From NCBI GenBank assembly GCA_039654915.1, contig CM077599.1:18292501-18356500 (forward strand): DNA of 64,000 nt. The letters are read 5' to 3'. The notes under the pieces were generated by a model. It ran no database searches. It saw nothing but the letters and a program-made list of their open reading frames with translations, and had not been told where the DNA came from. The stretch comes from Aquilaria yunnanensis (taxonomy: Eukaryota; Streptophyta; Magnoliopsida; Malvales; Thymelaeaceae). Positions 11,496-21,673 of the stretch are shown here, piece by piece (the stretch's first letter is position 1; each line of letters opens with the position of its first letter). A program made the position numbers and the translations under genes.

Positions 11496-12180
11496 GATGG
11501 TTGATGTGTGGATTGGTGGATTTATGTACTTGCTTGATTTCTCAAGGACAGTCCAAATTGATTTAGAAACAAACCAGAGATCGATCTTGTGGATTAAACC
11601 TATAGTTGCCTTTGCAACTGGGACAAAGAAAAAAGCCAATGTCACAAAGAAGATAACTTTTAGCCTTATTATGGTCAAACCCATCACTTTATACAAACTA
11701 ATTAAGGATGGAACAAAAAAATACAACTGATATATGAATTGAGAATATCAAGATCAAATGCTTTGGATAATTTTTGTCGTACAGGATTGAATTAAGATCA
11801 TAGATTGTAAGATCCTACTAAAAGTCTACAATTCTTTGTTGAAATAATATAATTCATATAAAAACCAATTATATGTATAAAAAAATATAAAAGGCCAATT
11901 ATATATTAGAAATCTAAGTAAAATTTAAGTGTCATATAACAATGATACAACTTAACTATCATTACTTTGATTCTTTTATAAACACAACTTCTGATAAAGC
12001 ATACATCAATGACAATATTCAAACCCAAGAGAATTGGGCTCCCATTATTCAAATTGCACTTGGACCCAACTGGGCCAATTAGAATCAAAGGGCATTCAAG
12101 CCCAACCAACTACATTCACCCACTTAGGCCTAGCAACCTACACTCAATTAAAGGATAAGCATGAAGTAGGAACCTTACAG
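11496..12180. other. Intergenic stretch right of the Copia element
   Basis: Short open frames exist on both strands near 11494-11730, but neither resembles a known protein. I see no gene. Confidence 0.4.
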
Positions 12181-12620
12181 GACAATTGTCCTCCAGATCC
12201 AATGGTTCTCATGCCATGAAGATCCACCACCTCATCCAACAGACCTCATTGTATGAGGCTTTTCCCTAAAGGTCTATATAAATGTCTCACTATTTATAAA
12301 TGAGAAATTGATTGATTTCCCTTGAGTTCTCTCAGATTGAATCTTTATTAATTGATCTCCCTCATTGTATGAGGCTCTTTCCCCAAGGTCTATATAAATG
12401 TCTCACTATTTATAAATGAGAAATTGATTGATTTCCCTTGAGTTTTCTCACACTGAATCTTTATCGGAGTACCAAAGTACCTTTCACAAGTACTCACACT
12501 AGCCCATTTTTTGGTGAACATGGATCGAGGCCTATTTTGCTAATACCAAGGTCTAACTCAAGGTTAGAAGCATCATCAATCAACATAACAAATACAAATC
12601 TACAAGAAATCCACAAATAT
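12180..12620 (+). repeat. Truncated LTR with tandemly duplicated TATA unit
   Basis: A 116-bp unit occurs twice in tandem (12244-12359 and 12360-12473). Each copy carries TATATAAAT (12275 and 12391) and the same leader. Downstream, ATCGGAGTACC with a further CACAAGTACTCAC resembles the U5 part of plant Gypsy LTRs. I cannot see the ends or a target duplication, so it is probably a fragment. Confidence 0.5.
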
Positions 12621-15600
12621 ATATAAGTTAGGATTTATCCATCCAAGATATTGAAAGACACATAAGAACCAACATTTGTATAAATATCAGTATCTTCTTC
12701 TATTGTAAGATTTTCTTGTTCACCGTTTTCACCTTTTTTACAATTATAGTCACTCTCTAGTGGATCAATCTCTTCATTAGTGTTCTTTTCTAAATCAACA
12801 ACTAGATCATTAATAGAAAAATGTAAGATTACAGTAAATGCATTGTCACCTTTTTTTATAAACCAATTTTTCTATTTTCCTTTTTGGTGTTATTTCATAA
12901 TTAAACATATAAGTGAGTTTGAGTCAAGTGAATAAACCGACACTAGGCTTGCGCTTCTCAAGCCCAGTTGTTTAAAATTGCAAATTTGGGTAAAAACTTA
13001 AAGTAATCCAATAGGAATACAATAGTACATAAGTGGAATCTCTAAGATATTTTGATCCTACCAATCTTACAATCCTAGTTGTGTTCCTATCCCGATGATA
13101 TTCAATGGCTGACATTTTGATAAGTTCTCATATATCTAGATAGTAGGATCATTTGATTCTAAAATTAAATCACGACCTTAACAGCCATAATATGAACAAA
13201 TGTCTCCATGCTCATATTTGCACACATATATAAATTACTTGTACATATTAGTCACTTTATTTGTCTATTAATATTTATACATATCAACTATCTTTATTTA
13301 AAAATTAAACTCATATTACTATGATGGAGATATGTAGAAATGAAGAATTGAATATGTATAAATCATATCAAACATGTGTATGAATAAGGTCATTGAAAAT
13401 ACCTATCAAATTAAAATTAGACATAAAATTCAAGTAAAATTTCAAAATAAATGGAGATAAACAAGAATAAGTCAGCATGCATTTATCTAATAGCCAAACA
13501 TACAAATCAATACAATGTTACTACTAATCAATTTTTTTCTTAAAAAAATATAGAACCTAATTTTGATTTCATTTATGAAAATAGAATATGGAAAAATAAA
13601 TATAAATTTATGTGCACAGATGAAAAATCATATGAAATATTGGTAGAATTGTACTCATATATACAACTAAATATATCAGTAATATTCTTTTAAGATCTCA
13701 TAATTTGTACATAGGTCTTATATGATTTATAGATATTCCTCCTATTTGCTTTATATAATAAATTTACACAAATTTTATCATCCCATTTGTATACATTTTT
13801 CCTTCCTCAGCTGTCTCTATTTTACAGAGACCAGAAATGTCTATTATATTTTTTTCATTTTTATTTTTACCTTTTTAATTTTTAGTACTCCATATATAAT
13901 CTCCACTATCCATCCTTTTTAATCACAGTGGTTCAGGTAACTTGAGTTTGCCATCATCATATTAACTGAACTCTCTGAATCTAAGTCATCCATATTAGTA
14001 AATGGAGATAAAATAAAAATAAAACTTAATATATATTTTCTCATAGAAAATATACATATTATCACAATGCTACTACTAATCAATTTTAAATTTTGATTTT
14101 ATATAAGAAAATATAATATGTACAAATGAATATAAATTTATATACACATAAAAGAAGTTTATACGTATAAGCTATGAAATAGTATGTGTATGAAAATATA
14201 TGTCACCCTTATTGGAGTTCAGGTTCAATACAGGTAAGGTCAATTTCAGTTTTAAGTGATTTCAAATTAGATTATTTGAGTTTCAAGTCAAATTTGAGTT
14301 GATCTATTAGGTTTATTTCAACTAGAATAGGGTTTTGTGGGGTTTAAAATGTGTTATTTTGGGTATGAGTCATTTTAGGTTCATGTCAATTCTAGTTAAG
14401 GCTACTTTGGTTTGGGTTTTTTCAAATTTTGCTTATATCAGGTTTATATTTCAAGTCAAGTTTAAGTTGTTGTATTTTTTAGTCAAATTGGTTAGGTAAG
14501 GCTTGGGTTTAAGTGAGTCAGGTTAGGTCATTAGGTCACTTCCAATTTTGCCATCCCTAAACTTAAGCCACCATGAGATAGGAAGGCGTACGGCAAGTTT
14601 AACAAAATAAGGTAGGATGATCAACTAGGGTTGGAAAGGTTTAATGTGATGTGTATGTTGGCCAAATGCAACCCAACTGAGAAAAAATGAGATGAACTTT
14701 ATGCCTCTTAAGAGAAAATGAACAAGCCCACTTAATATTTTATGTACATAATAATCACTTGAATCATTTTTGTTAGAAAGTAATTAATTTTTCATGAATT
14801 CATTTTCATACACAAATTTAAAAAATGAAAATAACTTATTTTTTTCACAAAATATCTTAAAATACATTTTGGACTTTTTAAATTTTAAAGTTTCAATAGG
14901 GGGGAAGTAGAAGAAGGGAAAGAACAATAGGATGCAGCAACAGTCATTGCGTGGTGAGTAGGCATCCCCATCCAATCTCACCACCTCCTCTCGATCCCTA
15001 AAAGATCAAATCTTGTCACCTCCTCCAGCTCCTCATTTAATACTGATCCAAAACCATATAAATCAACCAAAGAATTATGGGCAAAAAAAAGAGCCACGAT
15101 ACTACAAAATCAAACTGCCATCTATCTTTCTTTGTAAAGGCCTTTTATTCTTCTTCACACTGCTTTTCACAGAAACACTTTTCACTCTTTTCTCATTCTT
15201 CCCCAAATCATTGACAGAAAAGCAAAAAACTTTCTTTGTGAAAATCTCCGCTTTGTTTGGCTTTGATTCACTCTTGCCATCGCTTCTGGTGCCATCTCTC
15301 TTTTCACTAGTACTTCTTTGTTCTATACTCTTTCTAATTGCTTTCACATTTCCCCAATTCATTTTTTAAATTGTTGTTTTTGTTATTTTGATATTTTTTT
15401 AGATATTTTTCTTGGGTGGTTTTAAAATTTTGTGCCTTTTTAGGTGTCTAGTTCTGAATTAGGATCCTTGATGATCGCGATTTTTTCCTGGGGTTTTGAT
15501 GCTCCATTAATTGATGTGATTTTGAATTAGGATCCTTAATGATCATGATTTTTTTTTTCTGGGTTCTATTACAAAAGATTCTACGCCACTAATCTACCAT

Positions 15601-15880
15601 GACAGTGAATTACAGATAACGAGCAGTGGGGAAATGTTGGAGAAAGAGGGTAGCAGTGTCAATGATCAATCACATCCTAGCCAAATTCCGTTGTTGGGGT
15701 AGAAACAGAGGAAGAATCAATGGCACAACTAATGATCTAGGAGGTGGTGCAAATTTGTTAAAACAAAGATAATCGGTCATGGTGGTGGTGAAGGTGATCA
15801 AATCCAAGAAAGAAAGCAACAGTGGTGGTGCATTTGAGTGATTGACTGGGTTGTGGCTGCTTTTAGTGGGAGGAAGAAAA
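12621..15880. other. AT-rich intergenic DNA with transposon fragments
   Basis: No gene is supported. About 14220-14560 is T/G-rich, with repeated GTCAGGTT and GGTTTAAGT-like words ending in TTTTGCCATCCCTA, as seen at ends of degraded hAT elements. A 118-codon open frame at 15013-15369 is rich in F, L and S and looks non-coding. Confidence 0.4.
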
Positions 15881-15884
15881 TATA

Positions 15885-16070
15885 TGGACCAGAGTTAGCA
15901 TTTGCTACAAAAATTTTGTCAAAGTTAATTATGAAAGTGACGAAAGGACCATGATTAAGACAAAATCTGACACACTAGGAACTTTAAGATGACAAAATGA
16001 AAGTTAAAAACCCATTTAGAACAATGCAAAAATATTATAAATGACAAGTAAATTTTAACCAAACTTTTTC
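15885..16070. repeat. Single Mutator-like terminal repeat fragment
   Basis: The text around GACAAAATGAAAGTTAAAAACCC with ACAAAATCTGACACA and a preceding GTGACGAAAGGACC parallels the right terminal repeat of the Mutator-like element at 42165-42348. No matching left end is visible nearby. Confidence 0.4.
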
Positions 16071-16080
16071 AATAGATAAG

Positions 16081-16215
16081 GGCTCCAGCTTATGCTGGCC
16101 AGGGTACGTAGAAGAAGGCCTTAATTAGATCCAAAAATGAGCTCAGGTCCTTGTTCAAGTTAAGCTTGGACTCTTCTTATAGTGTTTGAACAAATTTATA
16201 TAGAATGGGTGTTAG
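16081..16215 (+). repeat. Left copy of a segmental duplication (pairs with 19981-20128)
   Basis: Shared words in the same order include GCTTATG, AGGG, TTAATTAGATCCAA, AATGAGCT and GAACAAATTTATATAGA. With the HHP-derived block at 17273 pairing with 21480, this shows a tandem duplication roughly 4 kb apart, interrupted by different insertions in each copy. Confidence 0.6.
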
Positions 16216-16281
16216 GCTGCATATTATTACCATCTATTAATTGCGGAACAAGAACATTATTTATGAACAATGTTTTTTTTT

Positions 16282-16505
16282 TTTTTACTTTTTATTAGTT
16301 AATGGTCTAACTTTTCTTCCAACACCCGTATAAATTTTCTTTCTTTTGTTTTGGTCCTTAAACTGTTCCATCTGACTATCAATTTTTTTTTGTTTTTTTA
16401 TTTTACTTTTTATTAGCTAATGGTCTAACTACTTTCCAACGCCCCTATAAATTTTCATTATTCCATTTTGGTCCCTAAACTGTTTCATCTAACAATCAAG
16501 CCTTA
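16282..16505. repeat. Two-copy tandem repeat, about 118-bp period
   Basis: Both copies run through TTTTACTTTTTATTAG, AATGGTCTAAC, CCAAC, CTATAAATTTTC and TTTTGGTCC. The second copy starts near 16401. No coding potential. Confidence 0.6.
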
Positions 16506-17595
16506 AGAGACAGCATGAAAGTAGTGGTGGGATTAATAAATCTGCAAGTTTGGGGACTGAAGCAGTCAAAGAAAAAACCTACATGGACTTCTCTAACTTT
16601 CGTTTTGAATTTTTTATACTTAAATCTGTTTTAGTCCTTGAGTTATCTATATTTTTCATTTCATCCATAAATCCTATATGTTTGCCATTTGGTTCTTTTC
16701 TTCCTTTTTTCGTTTTATTTTTAGCCATTATTAAGTCAATGTTAAACCTTACTAGAATATTTCCATATGCTTTATTAATTTAACTTTTGTGTCAATACTT
16801 AAACATCATTTTTGTGATAAGGTTATTTCTACCTTATAAGGGAAAACTTTGGTTAATGTTGTTTGTCTAATTTTGGCCATTGCTTGGAATGTCCTTAGAC
16901 TTTGCTTAGATTTTTTTTTTTTTTTGTTTAAAGCCACAATTCATGGCATTTTTATTACTTTACTTTTTTCTATGGAAATGGTTAAACGCCATTTTTAATT
17001 ACTAAAATCTTGTTCTTTATCATATTAATCTCAAACTTTGTTGTATAAAGATTTGAGCCTGATTTTATGTGAGCTCCAAATTTTTATTTTTATTTTTCAA
17101 TTTTCAAGGAAATGTTCTTTGCATCAATGGTTAAATTCACCTTTAATTGTTGGAACTCCAATCTTTCCTCCTTTCTTCCTCAAACTTTATTATTTTAGTA
17201 ATTATTTTACTATACTATTTACATTAAATGTTACTACAAATTAAATCGCACAAAACCAAGAAATCTTGTATATGTTCTATATTTGGCTCTATCATGATAT
17301 TATGAATACATATTTTGTTGCCCCGAAGCAATGGCAATTTAGGACAGAAAACAATCAACCCCTTCACCCCCAACAAAAAAAAAATCAATTACAAAGTATT
17401 ACAATAATTTACATAAATTAATCAAAAAGAATTTTACGAATTGTAGTTACGATCCGCTACTCCAAGAAGACAAGAGTGGCTCCAAAGTGAGCCAAGACAC
17501 CCAAAACACAAACACATGGAAATTTTGGTGGTTGTGTCCCGCCAAATCAAACCACCCCCGGCTTCCACCTCTCCGGCATTCAGCTCACGTAGAAC

Positions 17596-19129
17596 CAGTG
17601 GTGGAATCGGGATTTTTGGTTTGGGGGGATGAGCTCGGAAACGAGTTGACTAAACCCAGAAAAGATGGATGACATTGCGGTGAGGTAAATCTGGAGATTA
17701 GGACTAATTCGTACTAATTCAAAGATCGGGGTGCAACTCGTACAAGTTGAAAAATTTGGAGGACTAATAGTGCCTTTAGGCCATGTTAGGATATCTGCTT
17801 AAAGCTAGAGGGAATAATTACTCATTTGGTCATTGTTTTCTTTAGTGCCTACCTCACTGACCCCCATCTTCATATTCTTCCACTATTTCCAGGGGGCAAA
17901 AATGCATTTCCAATCCCTAATTTCTCTTGAATTAACCAATTTTTAATTTTTTTTAATTTTTTAGGGGGGGGGGGCCTGAAAATGGGGGGGGCCTGAAAAT
18001 GGGCCTGGCTTTATTCAGGTAGCTTGAGTAAGAGATTTTCGAGTCGGGTATTTTCGAGCTCGAGCTCAAGCTCGAGCCGAAAATTGGGCTCGAATTATTT
18101 TCGAGCCGAGCTCAAGCCCACATATATTCGGCCCTTTAGGCCCTCGAGCTTAACAGGCTCGATATTTACATTATTGGATTTGGGCCCTTCCCCTTAGTCC
18201 CAGCCCACTCCCCTTCGACCCTTCCCCTTAGTCACCAGACTCCTCAGTCCCTACCCCTTCAGCAGTCCCTCTCGCCTCTTGGCCTCTCGGCCCTCTCCCT
18301 CCAGACCAGAGTCTCAGTCTCGACTCTCGGCTCTCTCTGTCATATTCAGAATTTTAGATCAACGCCTTCAGAGTTCAGATCAAAGACTCTCGTGTCTCAT
18401 CCGTCACTCTCCCCATCGGCCGTCTGCCCGTCTCCGGTCTCCCGAGTCTCGAGTCCCTCCCTCTAGTCCCGACTCCACGACCCGACACCCAAGTCCCGAG
18501 TCCCAAGTCCCATCCCGGCTCTCCCCTGCCCTGAGTCCCTGGCTCCCCACCCAGTCTCCAACGCTTCTACTCTGCGATGCTTCAGAATCAGCAGCACCAC
18601 CACGCACAATCGGTTGTCGTCGGCTTGTATTTCATTTCTGTATTCACTTGTTTGGCTTCGATGTTTGTGTTGACTGGGTACCAGGATATTGTGCTGGTTG
18701 ATCTCACTCCCACGCACCCGACAAGGCTACTGCAACTTGAATCGTACTTCCGGCTCCTCTTGAGGAAGGTGATGGCTCATTTGTGAGATTCATGAAATCA
18801 AGGTAATTATCATTTTCCCTTTTCTTGCTATCTCTATAGAAAATTACAAACTCAGTCCCTATCTTTCATCTAAATTATAATTCTAAGACTAAAGATTTGT
18901 AATTGTCATTCGAGCCCAACGAGCCCTCGGGCCTAACTCGAGCCTATCTCGAGCTGAGCTCGAGCCTAAAAATTTGGGCTCGAACAATTCGAGCTCGAGC
19001 CCGGGTAGTGCCGAATATCAAAGGAACCGAGCTCGAGCCTAGTGGGCTCGGGCTTGGCTCCACCCATTTTCACCCCTAGGGGGAGGGAGGGGGCAACGGC
19101 ACCCCCTACCCCTACATAGGTCCGCCTCT
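17596..19129. mobile_element. DNA transposon inserted in the HHP pseudogene
   Basis: The left end reads CAGTGGTGGAAT and the right end, reversed, reads AGAGGCGGACCT, an imperfect terminal inverted repeat of a kind common in plant hAT-like elements. The host sequence duplicated on both sides is 9-10 bp with mismatches, so hAT or Mutator-like origin is open. No transposase is visible. A second element and GC-rich sequence sit inside it. Confidence 0.55.
17980..19078. mobile_element. Nested hAT-like element with GAGCTCGAGC-rich ends
   Basis: The left part contains CCTGAAAATGGGCC and many GAGCTCGAGC words. The right part mirrors this and ends CACCCATTTTCACCCCTAG, the reverse of the TAGGGGTGAAAATGG start typical of plant hAT elements. 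Between the ends lies 18186-18790, a GC- and C-rich segment very unlike the surroundings, with a short open frame (18577-18786). It could be captured gene sequence. The exact boundaries are blurred by poly-G runs. Confidence 0.45.
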
Positions 19130-19980
19130 ACGTCAAAACCCTATCCACGTTAGGTAAAACACTGTCACAGCAGCCTCGTACGCCAACGACACAAGATATT
19201 TTTAAATTTAAAATACTTTTATCAACCAAATCCACCATCATCTTTCCAAACCTTACAACCTCACTTCTACCACGCCCCCACCGGTTGCTAATGGTCCTAA
19301 ACGCCACCCTCACATAGCAGTTCCCGAGCATCACAACCCACTAAATTGGATTTGATTGAAAGAGAAGGAGATCCGAATTACATCATCAATCTTCGCCCAC
19401 CATCCAATGACAGAAACAATTCCACATATCACTCCCTAGTTGCCCCGTGACCCACCTGACACACTTATACCTTGCCTTAGCCATCCTCAATTCCAAGAGG
19501 GGTCTTGGAATCCCTGCTGAAGCCTTGGACAGGTGACCAGAGCTTGTGGAGCTTTAGAAATCCTCAGAGCTGAAGAAAGAAGAGAGGTCAAAGTGGATGG
19601 AGGCGAAACTAAAGTCTGAAAAAAAAAAAAAAGTTTCCTTGGTTAAGAGGTGCTCATCGTTCTTCAAGCAAAGGTCCACATAGAACCTACACGAGAGAGA
19701 ACGGAGAAGAATGTGGAAATAATAGGTGAAATATTATATCCATATACTTTAATGGCTCTCAGAGCAGGAGTAGAAAATCTAAGGACTAGAGTTAACATTT
19801 TATGATGAGATTTTGTTAGACTTAATGTCTAAAGTGATTTAGAGTGGTCAATTCAAGCCAACTCATAAACACTAATAGTTTATTTGGCCTGAAGAAAATA
19901 TTAATGACTTATTCAAGCCAAATTAAAAACATTAATGGTTGATTCATTATTTTTGTCAATTGACAACTAATAGAGTCAGG

Positions 19981-20128
19981 GGGTTTGGCTTATGTAGGGC
20001 AGGGCACATAGTTACAACAAATTAATTAGATCCAATAGGCCCTCTCAAGCCTAAAATGAGCTTAGACCCTTATTAGAGTTGAGCTCGGACTTCTCCAAGA
20101 ATGTATGAACAAATTTATATAGAGTGGA
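19981..20128 (+). repeat. Right copy of the segmental duplication (pairs with 16081-16215)
   Basis: It is the partner of 16081-16215, in the same order and orientation. The duplication therefore includes DNA downstream of the HHP gene as well as its 3' end. Confidence 0.6.
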
Positions 20129-21425
20129 TGTCAGTAAAAGTGTTCAAAATGGTGGGTTCGGCCCAACCCAGCTTGAGATCAACCTGGGTTAAACTTGGCA
20201 TGAGACTGATCAAAGCAGCCATGGCCCGATGGTCCCGGGGTCCGGTCCCAACGACACAATTAAAACGGTTAGGTGCGGAGTTTTTAAAAAATTAGGAAAA
20301 TGATGCGACAGGTCCTTTCAATGGCCTGTAGAATATATTTTGCCCCCAAAATTGCTCCCTCCTATAAAAAAAGAGTCCATTTGCAACACTTCTTTACACC
20401 AATCTCAACAATCTCTCCTCTTCATCTAACACATTATCTCTCATTTTCTTTAAGCTTTCAAGCTTATTTTCTTAATTTTTCCTTCATCACTTCCAAATTT
20501 CTTCATCTTTTCAATTTAGTTTCTCATAAATGGCATTAAAGGGAAAAGGAAAGAACTTGAGAGGTGCTATGATTTTTTAGAAATGACAAATATAATGTTC
20601 TTGCTATCACTGTGACACTTGAAGAACATTTGTGTGAGTTATACAAGATTTATGTTGACTAGCATATGGATAAAGTAGATAACACTACCTTCTCTATCGT
20701 CAGGGCTTCATCATCGTCTACCTCAATATCATTCAACCTAGTTGAACAACTCAAATGGCCCTGGTCTGTATCCTTTAGTCTTAATGAAGTCGATGGATAC
20801 CTCAATTGGGTATAGGAGAACAATGAGAGCGACATTTTGGAACAGTGGAAGGTGAGAAGCAATAAATTTCCAACACTCTCTATCATTGCTAAAGAAGTTA
20901 TGGCTATTTTTGTCTTAACCGTTGCATCCGAGTCAGCTTTCTACTAAGGAAAATGAGTTATTTTGGAGAGACGAACAAGGTTGTCACCAGATGCAATTGA
21001 GATTTGTATCTGTAATCGTGATTGAAGTCTTACTGCATTACGAATGCAGGGCCACAAGAGTTCAAACGATGAGGACCTAGACGAGGTATACACATAGATC
21101 TTAGGTTTACACTTTATCTTTCTAATTTGTATTTGATCTTAATATGCTTTTGGGCACGGATCTTAGATTTTCTTTTAAGTTCATCTTTTTGGAATGTTTT
21201 GCAATTAACTCATGTAAGGCACATTCCAATTAATGTAAGTGTCGTTTGGCTTTAAAATTAATAAAATTTGTACCAATAGTGATAGTTTATTCTTAAAACA
21301 CTTACGCAAATATTTTCTAAAAGTGAATCTTTAAAAAAAATTAAAAAAAAAAAGCCTAGGCCCAACTCAGCCCAAGACCAAATTAGGCCCAACAAGGGAC
21401 CGGCACGCCACTACCTGGGCTGTGC
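20128..21425 (+). mobile_element. Decayed hAT transposon
   Basis: The outer parts contain GGTTCGGCCCAACCC on the left and GGCCCAACTCAGCCC with GGCCCAAC on the right, as in hAT subterminal regions. Inside is a recognisable hAT transposase C-terminal dimerisation region (20798-21026). The boundaries are approximate, and I could not see an 8-bp target duplication. Confidence 0.6.
20798..21026 (+). pseudogene. hAT transposase C-terminal (dimerisation) remnant
   Basis: The frame contains the family hallmark: ESDILEQWKV, then KFPTLSIIAKEVMAI, TVASESAFY and, after a stop, RTRLSPDAIEICIC. Three in-frame stops lie within about 75 codons, so it is dead. Upstream DNA at 20530-20670 has a weak similarity to the preceding transposase part (HLCELYKIYVD-like), again with stops. 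Confidence 0.78.
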
Positions 21426-21673
21426 CCTCCCTCTCTCTGTCTACTGAACACCTTTAGGTGTTAGACGGCATATATATGTTCTATATAGGGCGCTAACATG
21501 ATATTATGAATACATTTTTTGTTGCCCCAAAGCAATGGCAATTTGGGACAGAAAAGAATCAAAGATGACAAACAACCCCATCCCCCACCCCCTCACGGCC
21601 TCACCTCCCCCATCCCCCAAGGATTCAATTACAAATTAATACAATAACTTACATAAATTAGCCAAGAAGAATT

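Larger units (their letters stand above)
17273..19190 (-). pseudogene. Partial HHP4-like pseudogene, split by a transposon
   Basis: 17273-17595 matches the 3' flank and C-terminal coding end of the intact HHP gene (21480-21835). 19130-19190 carries on exactly where the first part stops (intact copy 21828-21890). Compared with the intact copy there are single-base losses near the C terminus (about 17452) and within the run AAAACAC (about 17500), so the frame is broken. Everything upstream in the gene (exons 1-2 and most of exon 3) is missing. The gap at 17596-19129 is a DNA transposon with an imperfect 9-10 bp repeat of host sequence on either side (ACGTAGAAC / ACGTCAAAAC). The piece is a dead remnant of a tandem duplication, not a gene. 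Confidence 0.8.

Noticed and set aside
15013..15369. 118-codon plus-strand open frame (and an 86-codon frame opposite)
   Set aside because: F/L/S-rich composition from T-rich DNA, no recognisable domain, no neighbouring exon signals, and overlapping open frames on both strands.
18279..18701. 140-codon Ser/Pro-rich open frame
   Set aside because: It lies in C/T-rich filler of a nested transposon, with overlapping frames on the other strand. It is kept only as possible captured sequence.
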